Origin: Styela clava
Lineage: Eukaryota > Chordata > Ascidiacea > Stolidobranchia > Styelidae
NCBI RefSeq assembly: GCF_964204865.1
Contig: NC_135254.1
Location: 11,413,001 to 11,477,000 of the forward strand
Reading direction: 5' to 3'
DNA length: 64,000 bases
The notes under the pieces were generated by a model. It made no database searches. It was not told where the DNA came from and saw only the letters and a program-made list of their open reading frames with translations. Within the stretch, counting starts at the first letter, position 1, and each line of letters opens with the position of its first letter. The position numbers and the translations under genes are program-made. Below are positions 52,186 through 62,520 of this stretch, one piece after another.

Positions 52186-52398
52186 AGAATGTAATAAGCC
52201 ATTTCATGTATGGTCATGACCAATGACATTAAACATTGTTTAATGTCATTGGTCATGACTGAACAATATTATCGGTAACAACATTTAAAGTGTGCCTTTT
52301 AAAGTTTACACCAGAAGAAAACGGCAGAAAATGCTAGTTCTATAAATAGAATCGAGTTGTATATCTGTCAGTAGAATGTAATAAGCCATTTCATGTAT
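52186..52398. repeat. 26-bp direct repeats flanking a hairpin-containing segment
   Basis: AGAATGTAATAAGCCATTTC and six more identical bases occur at 52186-52211 and again at 52373-52398, a perfect 26-bp repeat spaced by 187 bases. The first copy is immediately followed by the perfect inverted repeat at 52213-52259. The arrangement suggests a duplication or an inserted element. Confidence 0.75.
52213..52259. repeat. Perfect 21-bp inverted repeat (hairpin)
   Basis: Arms 52213-52233 and 52239-52259 are perfect complements with the 5-base loop CATTG. The left arm begins GTCATGACCAATGACATTAA. Such a clean palindrome in AT-rich DNA may form a cruciform or, if transcribed, a stable stem. Confidence 0.9.
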
Positions 52399-53280
52399 AG
52401 TATATTCACAGTTTTCTTTTCAACATTTATTTTCTTATTATTGCACGTTTACCAATTATGGTGTTAACATAGTGACTACCTCACATATGACTTTCACTTG
52501 TATTATATACATGTGTATGTTTGCAACCTCGTAATTATACTGCTTTGAATTGTGCCTTAAAATTAGTAGATCAAGCACTCCCGTTGTGTACATTCAAATA
52601 TTTGTTTTATTATGCTTATAAACTATACTAACCGGGTTATTTTAATGTATACCGCAAAATCTTTTCATTTTACAATTGATCTTTGTAATTGCTTCGTTCT
52701 AATAATTCTAAGTAACCATATGCTATCGTCGCTTTTTATTTAATATGAATCATACTGTTGGAGTATAATATTAACATGTACATTTGTTATATATATTCTT
52801 TGGTTGATTCCTAGGAAAATGATATACAAAATATGTGAAAGGTGCTAATCTTATTGTAGTCTTAAATATAGTACATATTTAGCTACAATGTGATATATCA
52901 TATCACCCATTTCATACATCCAATTGTGGTTCATACTACAATGGCTTGAAACTAGACTGCCCTGGGTCATAATTTTAGTTTATATTATAATGTAGTTGTG
53001 TACATTATGTTCTTCTGATTGTGACATACAATAGTTTGACTATCCCTTCCCTTAGTTTGCCATATATGTATAACTAGTAACCCAAAATTGCTCATCTTAC
53101 TTGCAATTTAGATACAAAGGATAGGAGGGCCTTGATCTAATATATATATTTATGTAGTATTATACTGTGTAATGAATTTAATGGGATCAATATTCTTTTA
53201 ATTAATGTGCAATAGTGATATAGACAAATTTGCTAATTGTTCAGAATCTCTAATAGTTTAAACCTCGTGTATGCAATAAA

Positions 53281-53866
53281 TTACTACAAGACAAAATATA
53301 TTTTGGGCTATCGTGATTTATTTTGACCCAGCCTTGTCAAAATTTATTTAATATCACATATCTATTTCAACTCGTAGTCATATTTGTCTATTTCTAAATT
53401 ATTTGTGAAGGGTTGCAATGCCAATCTGATTGTTTCCCATCTTAATACCTGTTCTGCGTAGTAATGTGTAAAAAATTACTACAAGACGAATTATATTTTG
53501 GGCTATCGTGATTTAATTTGACCCAGCCTTGTCAAAATTTATTTAATATCACATATATATTTATTTCAACTCATAGTCATATTTGTCTATTTCTAAATTA
53601 TTTGTGAAGGGTTGCAATGCCAATCTGATTGTTTCCCATCTTAATACCTGTTCTGCGTAGTAATGTCTAAAAAATTACTACAAGACAAAATATATTTTGG
53701 GCTATCGTGATTTATTTTGACCCAGCCTTGTCAAAATTTATTTAATATCACATATCTATTTCAACTCGTAGTCATATTTGTCTATTTCTAAATTATTTGT
53801 GAAGGGTTGCAATGCCAATCTGATTGTTTCCCATCTTAATAGCTGTTCTGCGTAGTAATGTGTAAA
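53281..53866. repeat. Three tandem copies of a ~195-bp unit
   Basis: Units begin TTACTACAAGAC at 53281, 53476 and 53675 and end with TTCTGCGTAGTAATGT. Each includes GGGCTATCGTGATTTA and GACCCAGCCTTGTCAAAATT. Copies differ by a few substitutions and one short TATATATT insertion in the middle copy. No frame is open across the unit. Confidence 0.93.
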
Positions 53867-54836
53867 TCTTGCAGAAGTTCCATATGCATCCTGCTTTTTT
53901 TCTTCACCCTAATGAATTGAAAATGTAAAATTGTATTACTGTTATGCCTATAATTCATATCTCAATCTATGGTTTTCTTCACACAACACATTATTGTCAC
54001 TCATAGAACCTTCAATTTCCCTGTGATCTTATCCCTCATATTTTATCATGTGTAAGCGCAAAAGAAGATTCAGAACAGATTGAAAGTGTAAATTAATATA
54101 ATAAATAATAATAAATTTGGTATGGAATTCTTATTTTTTGCTCTTCTCTATTTGAAATTTATTTAAATAACTTCCTAATCCCGATTAGAAACTTTTCTCA
54201 TCTCTAATTAGATATCATTTTTTTACATAGTGTATATAGTTTTTTTTCCATATGTATATCCTGAGAGTGTAATATTACAGAACCTGTGTTATTAATTTAT
54301 TTATTCATGTGCTTGCTTTGGGTGGTAACCGACTCAGATGACTGTTAATGGTCGTATCGTTACCACCCTGTCATCTACCGAAACCTAATTTTTCTCATTT
54401 TGCTATCATATATATATTGTATGTGTTTTCTGGTTTGACGAAACAATAAAAAATTCTCTCGCTCTCTCTTTGCCGCCTAATATCATCGGAAATAGTTACA
54501 TACTTTGTTTCTGTTGTGCAACAAAAATTAGGTTCTCTGTGAATACTGTCGCAGACTTCATCCCACCCGTTTCGTACATGCCAGACAAAAATGATAGGGA
54601 CAAATATATAGAATAGCGAATGTAGACAATGCGTATCTAGTAGTATATATTTACAATCTAACTACCAATAAGGAATGTTAGAATTGTGGAATACACTTGC
54701 CATCTTACCATGATGACCCTGCGTTGATTCCACGTTTCGAATCATTATGTATTAAAGAAAACTCCTAAAAGTCGCGGGGTAGTTCACTATCACCCGTTTG
54801 TTTCCGCTATTCAAGTCCTTGCATTTGGAACAATTG

Positions 54837-55173
54837 GCGCGGCGGTGTGGCTCAACGGGCTAAGCGTTAGGAATACGCTCGCCACCGCACCTCTAATTAC
54901 TCTGCGTGAGTTCGCAGGTTCGAATCCCATGCAGATATGGTTATGTGCGAGAGGATTGCTGGACTCCTCGCCGTCGTTGGGTGGTTCACGTAACCGCTGG
55001 TCGGTTACGGCTTCCTCCACCACCAAGTCCATGCTTCCGAAAAAACAAACAATATAACTAATCCCATACCCGACTTGGAATGGTAACCGGACGAGAGGCC
55101 GTGGTTCGCCATAGGGATAAGCCGTCTTATCGGCTTTCCTCTCCCCCGGGATAAATATGTAAATCCTATCCTA
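54837..55173 (+). mobile_element. tRNA-derived SINE, copy 1
   Basis: The head has an RNA polymerase III A box (TGGCTCAACGGG, 54848-54859) and a consensus B box (GGTTCGAATCC, 54917-54927), in a tRNA-like fold with a long variable region as in Leu/Ser tRNAs. The body is unrelated to tRNA and ends with short AT-rich CCTATC repeats. It is nearly identical to the copy at 63,616 in the same orientation. It ends about 185 bases before the 3' LTR of the BEL/Pao element. Confidence 0.88.
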
Positions 55174-55357
55174 ACAATAAGCTAGTAGCTAATTCCATAT
55201 GTGACCGAACGAAATACTGTGATTCCGGATGTGATAAAGACGTTACATTTCCATTGTGGGAATACAATTCTATTCTTATACAAGTACAAAATTGTAATCA
55301 GTAGTGACATGCTGTAGGAGCAGTGTACCGTATATTGCTCAGATACCAAATAATTTG

Positions 55358-56279
55358 TGTAACACCTTTTCTATGTATCCTGGCCAATACAGGTGTCGCA
55401 TAAGGGGGTGACTGAAATATCTGGCTGTTCTTTGGTTCTTGAAAAACTATTCGAAAACGCGCAACTCTCAGTGTGTCCTCCAATGCCACAAATATCAAAT
55501 GTTGTACAATGAAATTTGATATATTGAATTAAATCCAGTAAAACAGTTCACAATGTTGAATGAGGTTAAAGAGGTGTAGCGTACTAATAACAGAATGATG
55601 CAATGTGTATGGTGATGTGTAGCGTAGCGGTTTTCTGAATTTAAATGAAAATATTCAAATACAGACCACAGAAAATAACAATAATGCATTAAAGCACTTG
55701 CAAACTTAATCATTAAACAATGTGACATTGTCTAGCTCTACTGACAGTATTTAATTAACATGAAATACTATATACTATTTAAATACCAATTAATTATTAT
55801 TATTTGGAATATTATTTGAACTAATAACAAGAATTCTTATCATAAACAACAAATACTAAAACTTACCGAAACGTTTTAAGCCAGGCGATAACAAATATTC
55901 AGAAATAACTTCAATTTCAGTTCAGGATTCAGAGAATCAATCAATCAAATTACAGTCTATTTATAACTTATATAATATTCTACAATAAAAGTTACAGCAG
56001 TTATATGTTCCAATAACATAAGCCTTGGGTATGGGCAATTATTATCCCTACAACCGGACGTTAAACGTAACTAATTTAACACATAAAAAGCAATCTATGC
56101 GAATATTAAGCAACGACTGCCGTCAAACACGGCAGCGAGTCACGTGAGAGCGAGGCAAGATTAGACTTGTCCAGCGAGAGTCGATTGCAACATATGTGGA
56201 CAGCTGGAATTTTCCATTTGTCGTTTCACTTTAGGGAAATCCCCATTGATAGAAGATAATGCCAATTTTCGAACTTACA
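55358..56279 (-). repeat. 3' LTR of the BEL/Pao element (922 bp)
   Basis: By eye this copy is identical to the 5' LTR except for lacking two 8-bp segments (about 55,606 and 55,747), each explained by slippage between short direct repeats: AATGT copies at the first, CTGACAGT at the second. I noticed no substitutions. Confidence 0.95.
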
Positions 56280-56294
56280 TAAACTCCCCCCAAA
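56280..56294 (-). other. Polypurine tract
   Basis: Minus-strand sequence TTTGGGGGGAGTTTA directly precedes the 3' LTR. This is the expected primer site for plus-strand DNA synthesis in an LTR retrotransposon. Confidence 0.8.
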
Positions 56295-56485
56295 TGTATG
56301 CATTGGGACAATAAATACATTTCCCTTAAAAACAAAAAGTTCAAAAATTGCAGAAAACGAAATTATGGTCAAATAATAAAAATTGACGAAATCTCAACTT
56401 GTATGTACATGTGCAATATTTTCAAGATTTCTCATCTTGAATAAACAGTCCATAAAAAGCTGTTTTAAACAGTTCAGTTCTTTCA

Positions 56486-59400
56486 TTACTTTTCTTCCAC
56501 ATTTGCTTCTTGAATGAGACATAACTTGTTGATTGGTCTTCTCAGTACTCCCCATTGAGTTTTGACATCTACATTACGAACTATGTCAAATCGATCCGGA
56601 TATGTGTTGACAATTCGTCCCATTTCCCATTTGCCCCTTGGTACACTGTTGTTTACCACAAGTACTATGTCCCCAACAGTGAAGTTTCTTGTCTTGTCCG
56701 GCCATTTTTGACGAATGGCTATGGTTGGCAAATATTCTTTGCAGAATCTCCTCCAGAACTCGTCAGCAAGAAGTTGAACTCGACGCCACTGTAGACGACT
56801 ATAGGAATCTTGATTATTGAATAATCCAGGTGAAATACATGGTGTTGGTTTTTGCAGAAGTAGATGATTTGGAGATAATGGTGCATTATCTCTTGGATCA
56901 AAAGAAACTGGACACAAAGGTCTTGAATTGATTATGTATTCTGCCTCCAGGAGTGCAGTATGCAGAACATCTTGAGATACAACAGGAGATTTGTAAAATA
57001 TCTTGTTCAAAATTCTTCTTATTGATCGAATTAAAATTTCCCAGGAACCTCCTTGGTTGCTGGCTGTTGGAGTATTGAAATACCAGCGGATTTCTTGTTT
57101 TTTGAAGAATCCATCTAATTTGGTATGATCGAGCTTATGCATTTCTTCTCGTAATATTCGTTCTGCTCCAACAAAATTAGTTCCATTGTCACTGTGCAAT
57201 TCAAAAGGTTTTGATCTTCTTGCCATAAACCTCCTAAGAGCATTTATGAAAGCATCAGTGGATAAATCTTCTGCCAGTTCAATATGTACAGCTCTTGTTG
57301 TGAGGCATGTAAATATGCAGCCATATCTTTTGATTTCACTTCTCCCACGTTTGATCAAATATGGGCCGAAGAAGTCGATTCCTGTTGAATAGAATGGTGG
57401 TTGACCAACCTTTAGACGAGCAGATGGCAGTTCAGCCATTAACTGTTCTCCTTGTCGTGTGTTAGCTTTTCTGCAGGTCACACATTTATTTAATTCATGC
57501 CGAATTGTTGCTCTCGGTCTTGTGATCCAGTATTTTTCACGAATAACATTCCAAGTATGAGAAACACTTGAATGTCCAACTTTCTTGTGATAGAAGTCAA
57601 TGATTAATCTGGTTAAGTGGTGATCATTTGGTAAAATGATGGGATGTCGCATTTCGAATGAAATAGGAGCTTTATCCAACCTCCCCCCAATCCGTAGAAT
57701 TCCATCAGTTATAATTGGATCTAGTTTTGCAATTGACTTTGTATGCTCAGCTTTCTTCATCTCGTGACGAGCCTTCCTGTCACCAATTTCACTTTTGTCT
57801 GATAAATTATCAATGACAGATTTGTAATTCTGCTGCTGAACATATTTCACAAGTGCTTGCTCTGCGTATTGCATTTCTTCCACAGTTATATTTCTTGTGG
57901 TAACAGAATTGTGGTTACGAAGGAAACTTTTATAGCGTAACACCCATGCAGTGGCAATCTTGAGCCTTTGTAAATCAGAAAAGCTTTTAATGAAGTTGTC
58001 AATTGTGTCAATATCCGAAGCAATAATTGTTGCCACTTTCTTTCTTTCAATTGGCTGAAATTCATCAGGCAGGTCCGTTTTATCTTCAGAATTTCTTGGC
58101 CAACTATCTTCGGTCTTCCATAAAAATTCAGGTGCAAGCAGCCAACGACTTTTATTGATGAGAGTTTTCAATGATAAGCCTCGTGATGCGTCATCAGCCG
58201 GATTGATTTTTGAAGGCACTTGTCGCCATTGAGACGGCTTTGACTGTCGATGAATCTTGGCCAATCTATTTGCAACGAAGGTACGAAAACGTTTTCTTGG
58301 ATTACATATGCTTTGACGCACTGCACTCGAATCAGTCCAAAATACGGACTCACAATCGGAATAATTCAACTTTAATCGTAGCCACTTATCTGCCTTTACA
58401 GCTAGCACAGCAGCAACAAGTTCTAGTCTAGGAATGCTTTCAGCCCTCGGAGGAGCCACCTTTGCTTTACCACATAAAAATGAGCAGTGTATTTGATTAT
58501 TTTCATCGACCAGCCTCAAATACGAAACTACACCATAACCGAAGCTAGAAGCATCTGAAAAATGGTGTATCTCACAATGTTTGATATTTCCAAATTCTTG
58601 TGGCTTGAAACATCTTGGAATCGAAATATATTCAAGATCAGTGAGCTGTTTGAACCAAGTGTCCCAGTCTTTAATATTGTCTTCTGTAATTACTTCATCC
58701 CAGCCGAAACCTTTTTCGATGATTTCTTGTTGCAACATTTTTGCTACCAGAATCACGGGAGCGAGCATTCCCAGGGGATCAAATAGTGAATTAACTGCAG
58801 ATAAAATTGTCCTTCTTGTATATGTCTTCAACTTAGGTACAGTTGAACGAAATTGAAAAGCATCGGCATCTACATTCCAGAAAACTCCAAGAACACGCTC
58901 TTTTCGAGGTTCATGCAAATCCAACTCTTTCACAGATTTGGTATGTTCAGATTCTGGGATATTGGCCATCACAGTGGAACTATTTGAAATCCACTTCGTT
59001 AGATTGAAACCTCCCTTCTTCATCAAATTACAAAGTTGTGTTTTTGTGTTTATTGCATCTTCATCACTATCAGAAGATGTAAGACAGTCATCTACATAAA
59101 ATCCATTTTCAATAATCTCACAAATTCTTTTATCAAATTCATGACCAAATCGTTTTCCGGTTTCCTTCAAGCAGAATGAAGCAATGCAAGGTGAACTGCA
59201 AGCTCCAAATATATGACGTTCCATGAAATATAATTCTGCCTTCTTTAAAATATCACCATTTGGCCACCAAAGAAATCGCAGAGCATTGCAATCTTCTTTC
59301 TTAACTTTAATTTGATGAAACATAGCTTCAATATCAGCAACTAAAGCTATGCGTCCCTTACGAAATTGAGTCAACACACCAATAAGGCTTGACACCAAGT

Positions 59401-62400
59401 CTGGTCCAGGCATGAGAGTGTCATTAAGAGAAACACCTTTATAAATTGCAGCACAATCAAATACGATACGCACTTTCGGTTTGTTTGCGGTACACACCGG
59501 GTGGTGGCACAAATACCAAACAGGACCTGCAGGGATATCTTCTTCTTGCGAAAGCTTTTTCGCAAAACCTTTTGTAATATATTCCTGCATTTTTTCTGTG
59601 TATTTCTCTCTCAAATCATCATTTTTAGACAAACGTTTATGGAGATACTCCAATCTGCGTTCAGCCAATGCACGACTTCCGCTCGGCAGCTGTGTCCCAG
59701 GACGCCAAGGTAAAGGTATTGTGGAATGACCATCGAAATGCTCTACAGAGCTCTTCAGAAAATTTAGAACATGTCTATCTTCTTTCGAGGTTGGAAATGT
59801 CAAATCTCCAATCTCATCTTCAAAATCAGTGTACCATGTTCTTCTTATCTCTTCTTCGAGTAACATATCAGACTTCACAAAGTTGACATGAATCTTGTGC
59901 GTTGATGGCATATTCACCGATGGTCCAATAATCGACCATCCCAATGGAGACTTTTGTGCAAATGGCTGCTTCTTGTTTCCAGTTCGAACTTCCAACACAT
60001 GATGTGCATATGGACAATCAGTTCCAATAAGCAGAGAAACATTTTTATTTTTAATTTTACGTAGATTAAGTTCTTGCAGATGAGGAAGTAGCTTGAGTTC
60101 TTCTTCAGATGGAATAGGATTTGGTTGAACTGGAATCTTGTCAATAGACATCACATTTTCAATGAATATTTCTTCTGCATCGTCAATTGATGCAACAGTG
60201 AGATTTACAACAACACCATCATGCATGACTGGTCGTTGTCCTAATGTGTTGATTTCAACAGTTCTTTGTTTTCCAGTCAAACCAAGTTCTTCAATTAAGC
60301 TTGTTTCACAAAAAGTTGTGTCGGACCCAATATCGACCAGAGCATATGTTTCCACTTCAACGTTATTTGCTCGAATCCTGACAGGCAAAATATTTCTGTA
60401 AGTATACATGGAGCTCTTGCATGCATTTGAATTAGCTTGAACTGCAGTAGTCACATTCTTCTGAATTGAGCTTTGTTTGTCATCATTCTTTTTGAAGTTT
60501 GCATTTTCTTCATTTTCTAATTTCTTTGTATTTAAATGCAACAAAGTATGATGTCTTCGTCCACACCCTTTAACAGAGCATGTATATTGTGACTTGCAGT
60601 CCTTTACCAAGTGACCTCCACGTAGACAATTGAAGCAGAAACCAATTTCTTTCAGGAATTTTACTCGTTCTTCAATCGATTTAGAATTAAACTTTTCACA
60701 TTTTGACAAAAGGTGGGAAAAGGAACAACACTTACATTTTAAAATAGCAGGACTCTGGACATGAGAAGTTGCTTTGACATCCTCAGTTTTCACAGTATAA
60801 GTTGTAGACTTTCGTGTTGATTGCCGTTTTTGTTGTGGCTTATCTTCACGTCTTCTGATGTTCAATGATTTCGCAGTATTTGAACCTGCAATATCAGCTT
60901 CCTCTTCAATGAAATCAGCCAAGTCCCATATCTGAGCCTTTTTACCAGTATTATTTTTGATCTTCACAGCTTTCCTTTCCCATCCTTTCTGTGAGCTGTA
61001 TGGTAGCTTACTGGCAAAATCGATAATACGATCAGATGTATTCATTTCTCCAAGGCTATCAAGCTTACCGAGCACAAGAACACATTTTCTCATTAAAAGA
61101 GCATAGTCTTGCAGTGCTGCATGATCATCTGGTTTTATATTCGAACAACGATGCAACTGTTCTTTAAAAGCTTCAGTTACAACATCTGAATCTCCAAATT
61201 TCTTATGAAGAATATCTTTAGCCTTGGCATAACCCACTTCTGGTTCAAATATAGAACAGTGTTGTATGAGCGATTTCGCTTTTCCTTTGCATTGATGCAG
61301 TAAGAAAGCTAATTTCAAGGCATCTGTGGGTGCTTTAGCATCAATATTAGTTTCAAAATTTTTCTTGAAAATATAGTAGTCAATAGGATTACCAGAAAAT
61401 GTCAAATATTCCAACTTTGGAGCATGCATGGCTTCACCAAAAGCTCTGGCTATACTCTGAGCAAATTTATCAGTGTCAGTGACCAAAGGTTTAGATATAT
61501 TATGTTCATTATTTGAATCTGTGTTCAGTGCAAAATCAGCGGACTGTTGGGAAAATCCAGAATTCACGCTGTCATCATTGCTTGAAGACACCACATCTTG
61601 TTTAGGTGAAACAGCAGGTTTAGTTGTAGCGATAGGAGATGATTGACTTACCACCTGTTGATTAGTAACGTTTCTCTCAGGTTGTTGTTCGTGTTCTACA
61701 GTCCGCGAAGTTACTACAGCTGTAGCTTCCTTTTGAACACCAGATCTGATGAATATATCTGATGAAGACCGAGAACTTCCAGCATCATCAACCACAGACA
61801 AATTCTCCCAAACAGCAGCCTCTGCTTCTGCTTCTTGCAAATCAAATTTTGCTTCCAATATTTGATTTTCATGTTCAATTTTGCGTTTTTCATCTTCAAT
61901 TCTCTGCTTTGCTTCTGTTCTTTGCAATGCAATTCGAGCTCTTTCACGCTTAACTTGTGCCTTGGCCATATGTACAGACCCTTTGCTGCATATTGATGTC
62001 TTGCTACTCGCATAAGAGCGTTTACTTCGTATGCTACCAGACAAGGACACGACTTCACTTTCCGCTCTTTCTCTTCTGGAATCGGGAAGTTCAGAATCTT
62101 TGCATTGATTTGAACTCCACGTTTTGGGGTTTTGTAAATGTGTGAATTCACGTACTCGAGCAAAAAGGTTGTCAATGTCTTTATTCACATTCCAAAGTTC
62201 ATTTTCGAATTTCAATCTTATTTCATCATTGGGTGCAGCTGATATACTCTCAGAGTACATTTCCACAAGTTTGGCAAAAGGATCATCAATACTTGACATA
62301 ACAGAATTTAGCACATGCAAATCCTGATCAGCAATTGCTTTTTCAGCCATGAAATATAAATGTTCTAATGTTGTACGTTGTTTTTTGACATCAGCCAGTG

Positions 62401-62497
62401 ATGGCATCTTCTGACAAGCGGCTGTTGTATAGTTAGCCAGTTGCCTCAAAGCCAGTTTTCTGGGTGAGTAATCTTCATCACTCGAACTCAAGTTCAT
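56486..62497 (-). CDS. BEL/Pao gag-pol polyprotein (2003 aa), uninterrupted
   Basis: One open frame in typical BEL/Pao order. Gag-like region with a charged coiled coil (~178-230) and a DUF1759-like capsid region (~360-530). Cys/His knuckles with CFNCLRGGHLVKDC at 621-634. Aspartic protease around 719-735. Reverse transcriptase ~1000-1240 with YVDD at 1134-1137. RNase H ~1308-1420. Integrase with H1637/H1642/C1672/C1675 and the catalytic triad D1708, D1770, E1820. C-terminal DUF5641-like region to ~1990. It encodes the enzymes for retrotransposition through virus-like particles in the cytoplasm. The protease motif reads VDIGSD (D722-I-G) where D-T/S-G is usual, which might weaken cleavage. 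All other catalytic residues are present. The ATG lies 24 bases inside the 5' LTR boundary. Confidence 0.97.
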   Translation of the reverse strand: MNLSSSDEDYSPRKLALRQLANYTTAACQKMPSLADVKKQRTTLEHLYFMAEKAIADQDLHVLNSVMSSIDDPFAKLVEMYSESISAAPNDEIRLKFENELWNVNKDIDNLFARVREFTHLQNPKTWSSNQCKDSELPDSRRERAESEVVSLSGSIRSKRSYASSKTSICSKGSVHMAKAQVKRERARIALQRTEAKQRIEDEKRKIEHENQILEAKFDLQEAEAEAAVWENLSVVDDAGSSRSSSDIFIRSGVQKEATAVVTSRTVEHEQQPERNVTNQQVVSQSSPIATTKPAVSPKQDVVSSSNDDSVNSGFSQQSADFALNTDSNNEHNISKPLVTDTDKFAQSIARAFGEAMHAPKLEYLTFSGNPIDYYIFKKNFETNIDAKAPTDALKLAFLLHQCKGKAKSLIQHCSIFEPEVGYAKAKDILHKKFGDSDVVTEAFKEQLHRCSNIKPDDHAALQDYALLMRKCVLVLGKLDSLGEMNTSDRIIDFASKLPYSSQKGWERKAVKIKNNTGKKAQIWDLADFIEEEADIAGSNTAKSLNIRRREDKPQQKRQSTRKSTTYTVKTEDVKATSHVQSPAILKCKCCSFSHLLSKCEKFNSKSIEERVKFLKEIGFCFNCLRGGHLVKDCKSQYTCSVKGCGRRHHTLLHLNTKKLENEENANFKKNDDKQSSIQKNVTTAVQANSNACKSSMYTYRNILPVRIRANNVEVETYALVDIGSDTTFCETSLIEELGLTGKQRTVEINTLGQRPVMHDGVVVNLTVASIDDAEEIFIENVMSIDKIPVQPNPIPSEEELKLLPHLQELNLRKIKNKNVSLLIGTDCPYAHHVLEVRTGNKKQPFAQKSPLGWSIIGPSVNMPSTHKIHVNFVKSDMLLEEEIRRTWYTDFEDEIGDLTFPTSKEDRHVLNFLKSSVEHFDGHSTIPLPWRPGTQLPSGSRALAERRLEYLHKRLSKNDDLREKYTEKMQEYITKGFAKKLSQEEDIPAGPVWYLCHHPVCTANKPKVRIVFDCAAIYKGVSLNDTLMPGPDLVSSLIGVLTQFRKGRIALVADIEAMFHQIKVKKEDCNALRFLWWPNGDILKKAELYFMERHIFGACSSPCIASFCLKETGKRFGHEFDKRICEIIENGFYVDDCLTSSDSDEDAINTKTQLCNLMKKGGFNLTKWISNSSTVMANIPESEHTKSVKELDLHEPRKERVLGVFWNVDADAFQFRSTVPKLKTYTRRTILSAVNSLFDPLGMLAPVILVAKMLQQEIIEKGFGWDEVITEDNIKDWDTWFKQLTDLEYISIPRCFKPQEFGNIKHCEIHHFSDASSFGYGVVSYLRLVDENNQIHCSFLCGKAKVAPPRAESIPRLELVAAVLAVKADKWLRLKLNYSDCESVFWTDSSAVRQSICNPRKRFRTFVANRLAKIHRQSKPSQWRQVPSKINPADDASRGLSLKTLINKSRWLLAPEFLWKTEDSWPRNSEDKTDLPDEFQPIERKKVATIIASDIDTIDNFIKSFSDLQRLKIATAWVLRYKSFLRNHNSVTTRNITVEEMQYAEQALVKYVQQQNYKSVIDNLSDKSEIGDRKARHEMKKAEHTKSIAKLDPIITDGILRIGGRLDKAPISFEMRHPIILPNDHHLTRLIIDFYHKKVGHSSVSHTWNVIREKYWITRPRATIRHELNKCVTCRKANTRQGEQLMAELPSARLKVGQPPFYSTGIDFFGPYLIKRGRSEIKRYGCIFTCLTTRAVHIELAEDLSTDAFINALRRFMARRSKPFELHSDNGTNFVGAERILREEMHKLDHTKLDGFFKKQEIRWYFNTPTASNQGGSWEILIRSIRRILNKIFYKSPVVSQDVLHTALLEAEYIINSRPLCPVSFDPRDNAPLSPNHLLLQKPTPCISPGLFNNQDSYSRLQWRRVQLLADEFWRRFCKEYLPTIAIRQKWPDKTRNFTVGDIVLVVNNSVPRGKWEMGRIVNTYPDRFDIVRNVDVKTQWGVLRRPINKLCLIQEANVEEK

Positions 62498-62520
62498 GAT
62501 TTCGTTTCGAAAACTTATTA

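Noticed and set aside
54837..54930. Functional tRNA gene
   Set aside because: A and B boxes are good, but the acceptor stem is not clean, the sequence continues into a SINE body, and a second dispersed copy exists.
54811..55057. Open frames on both strands at 54.8-55.1 kb and 63.6-64.0 kb
   Set aside because: They lie within the tRNA-derived SINE copies and are similar in both only because the SINEs are similar.
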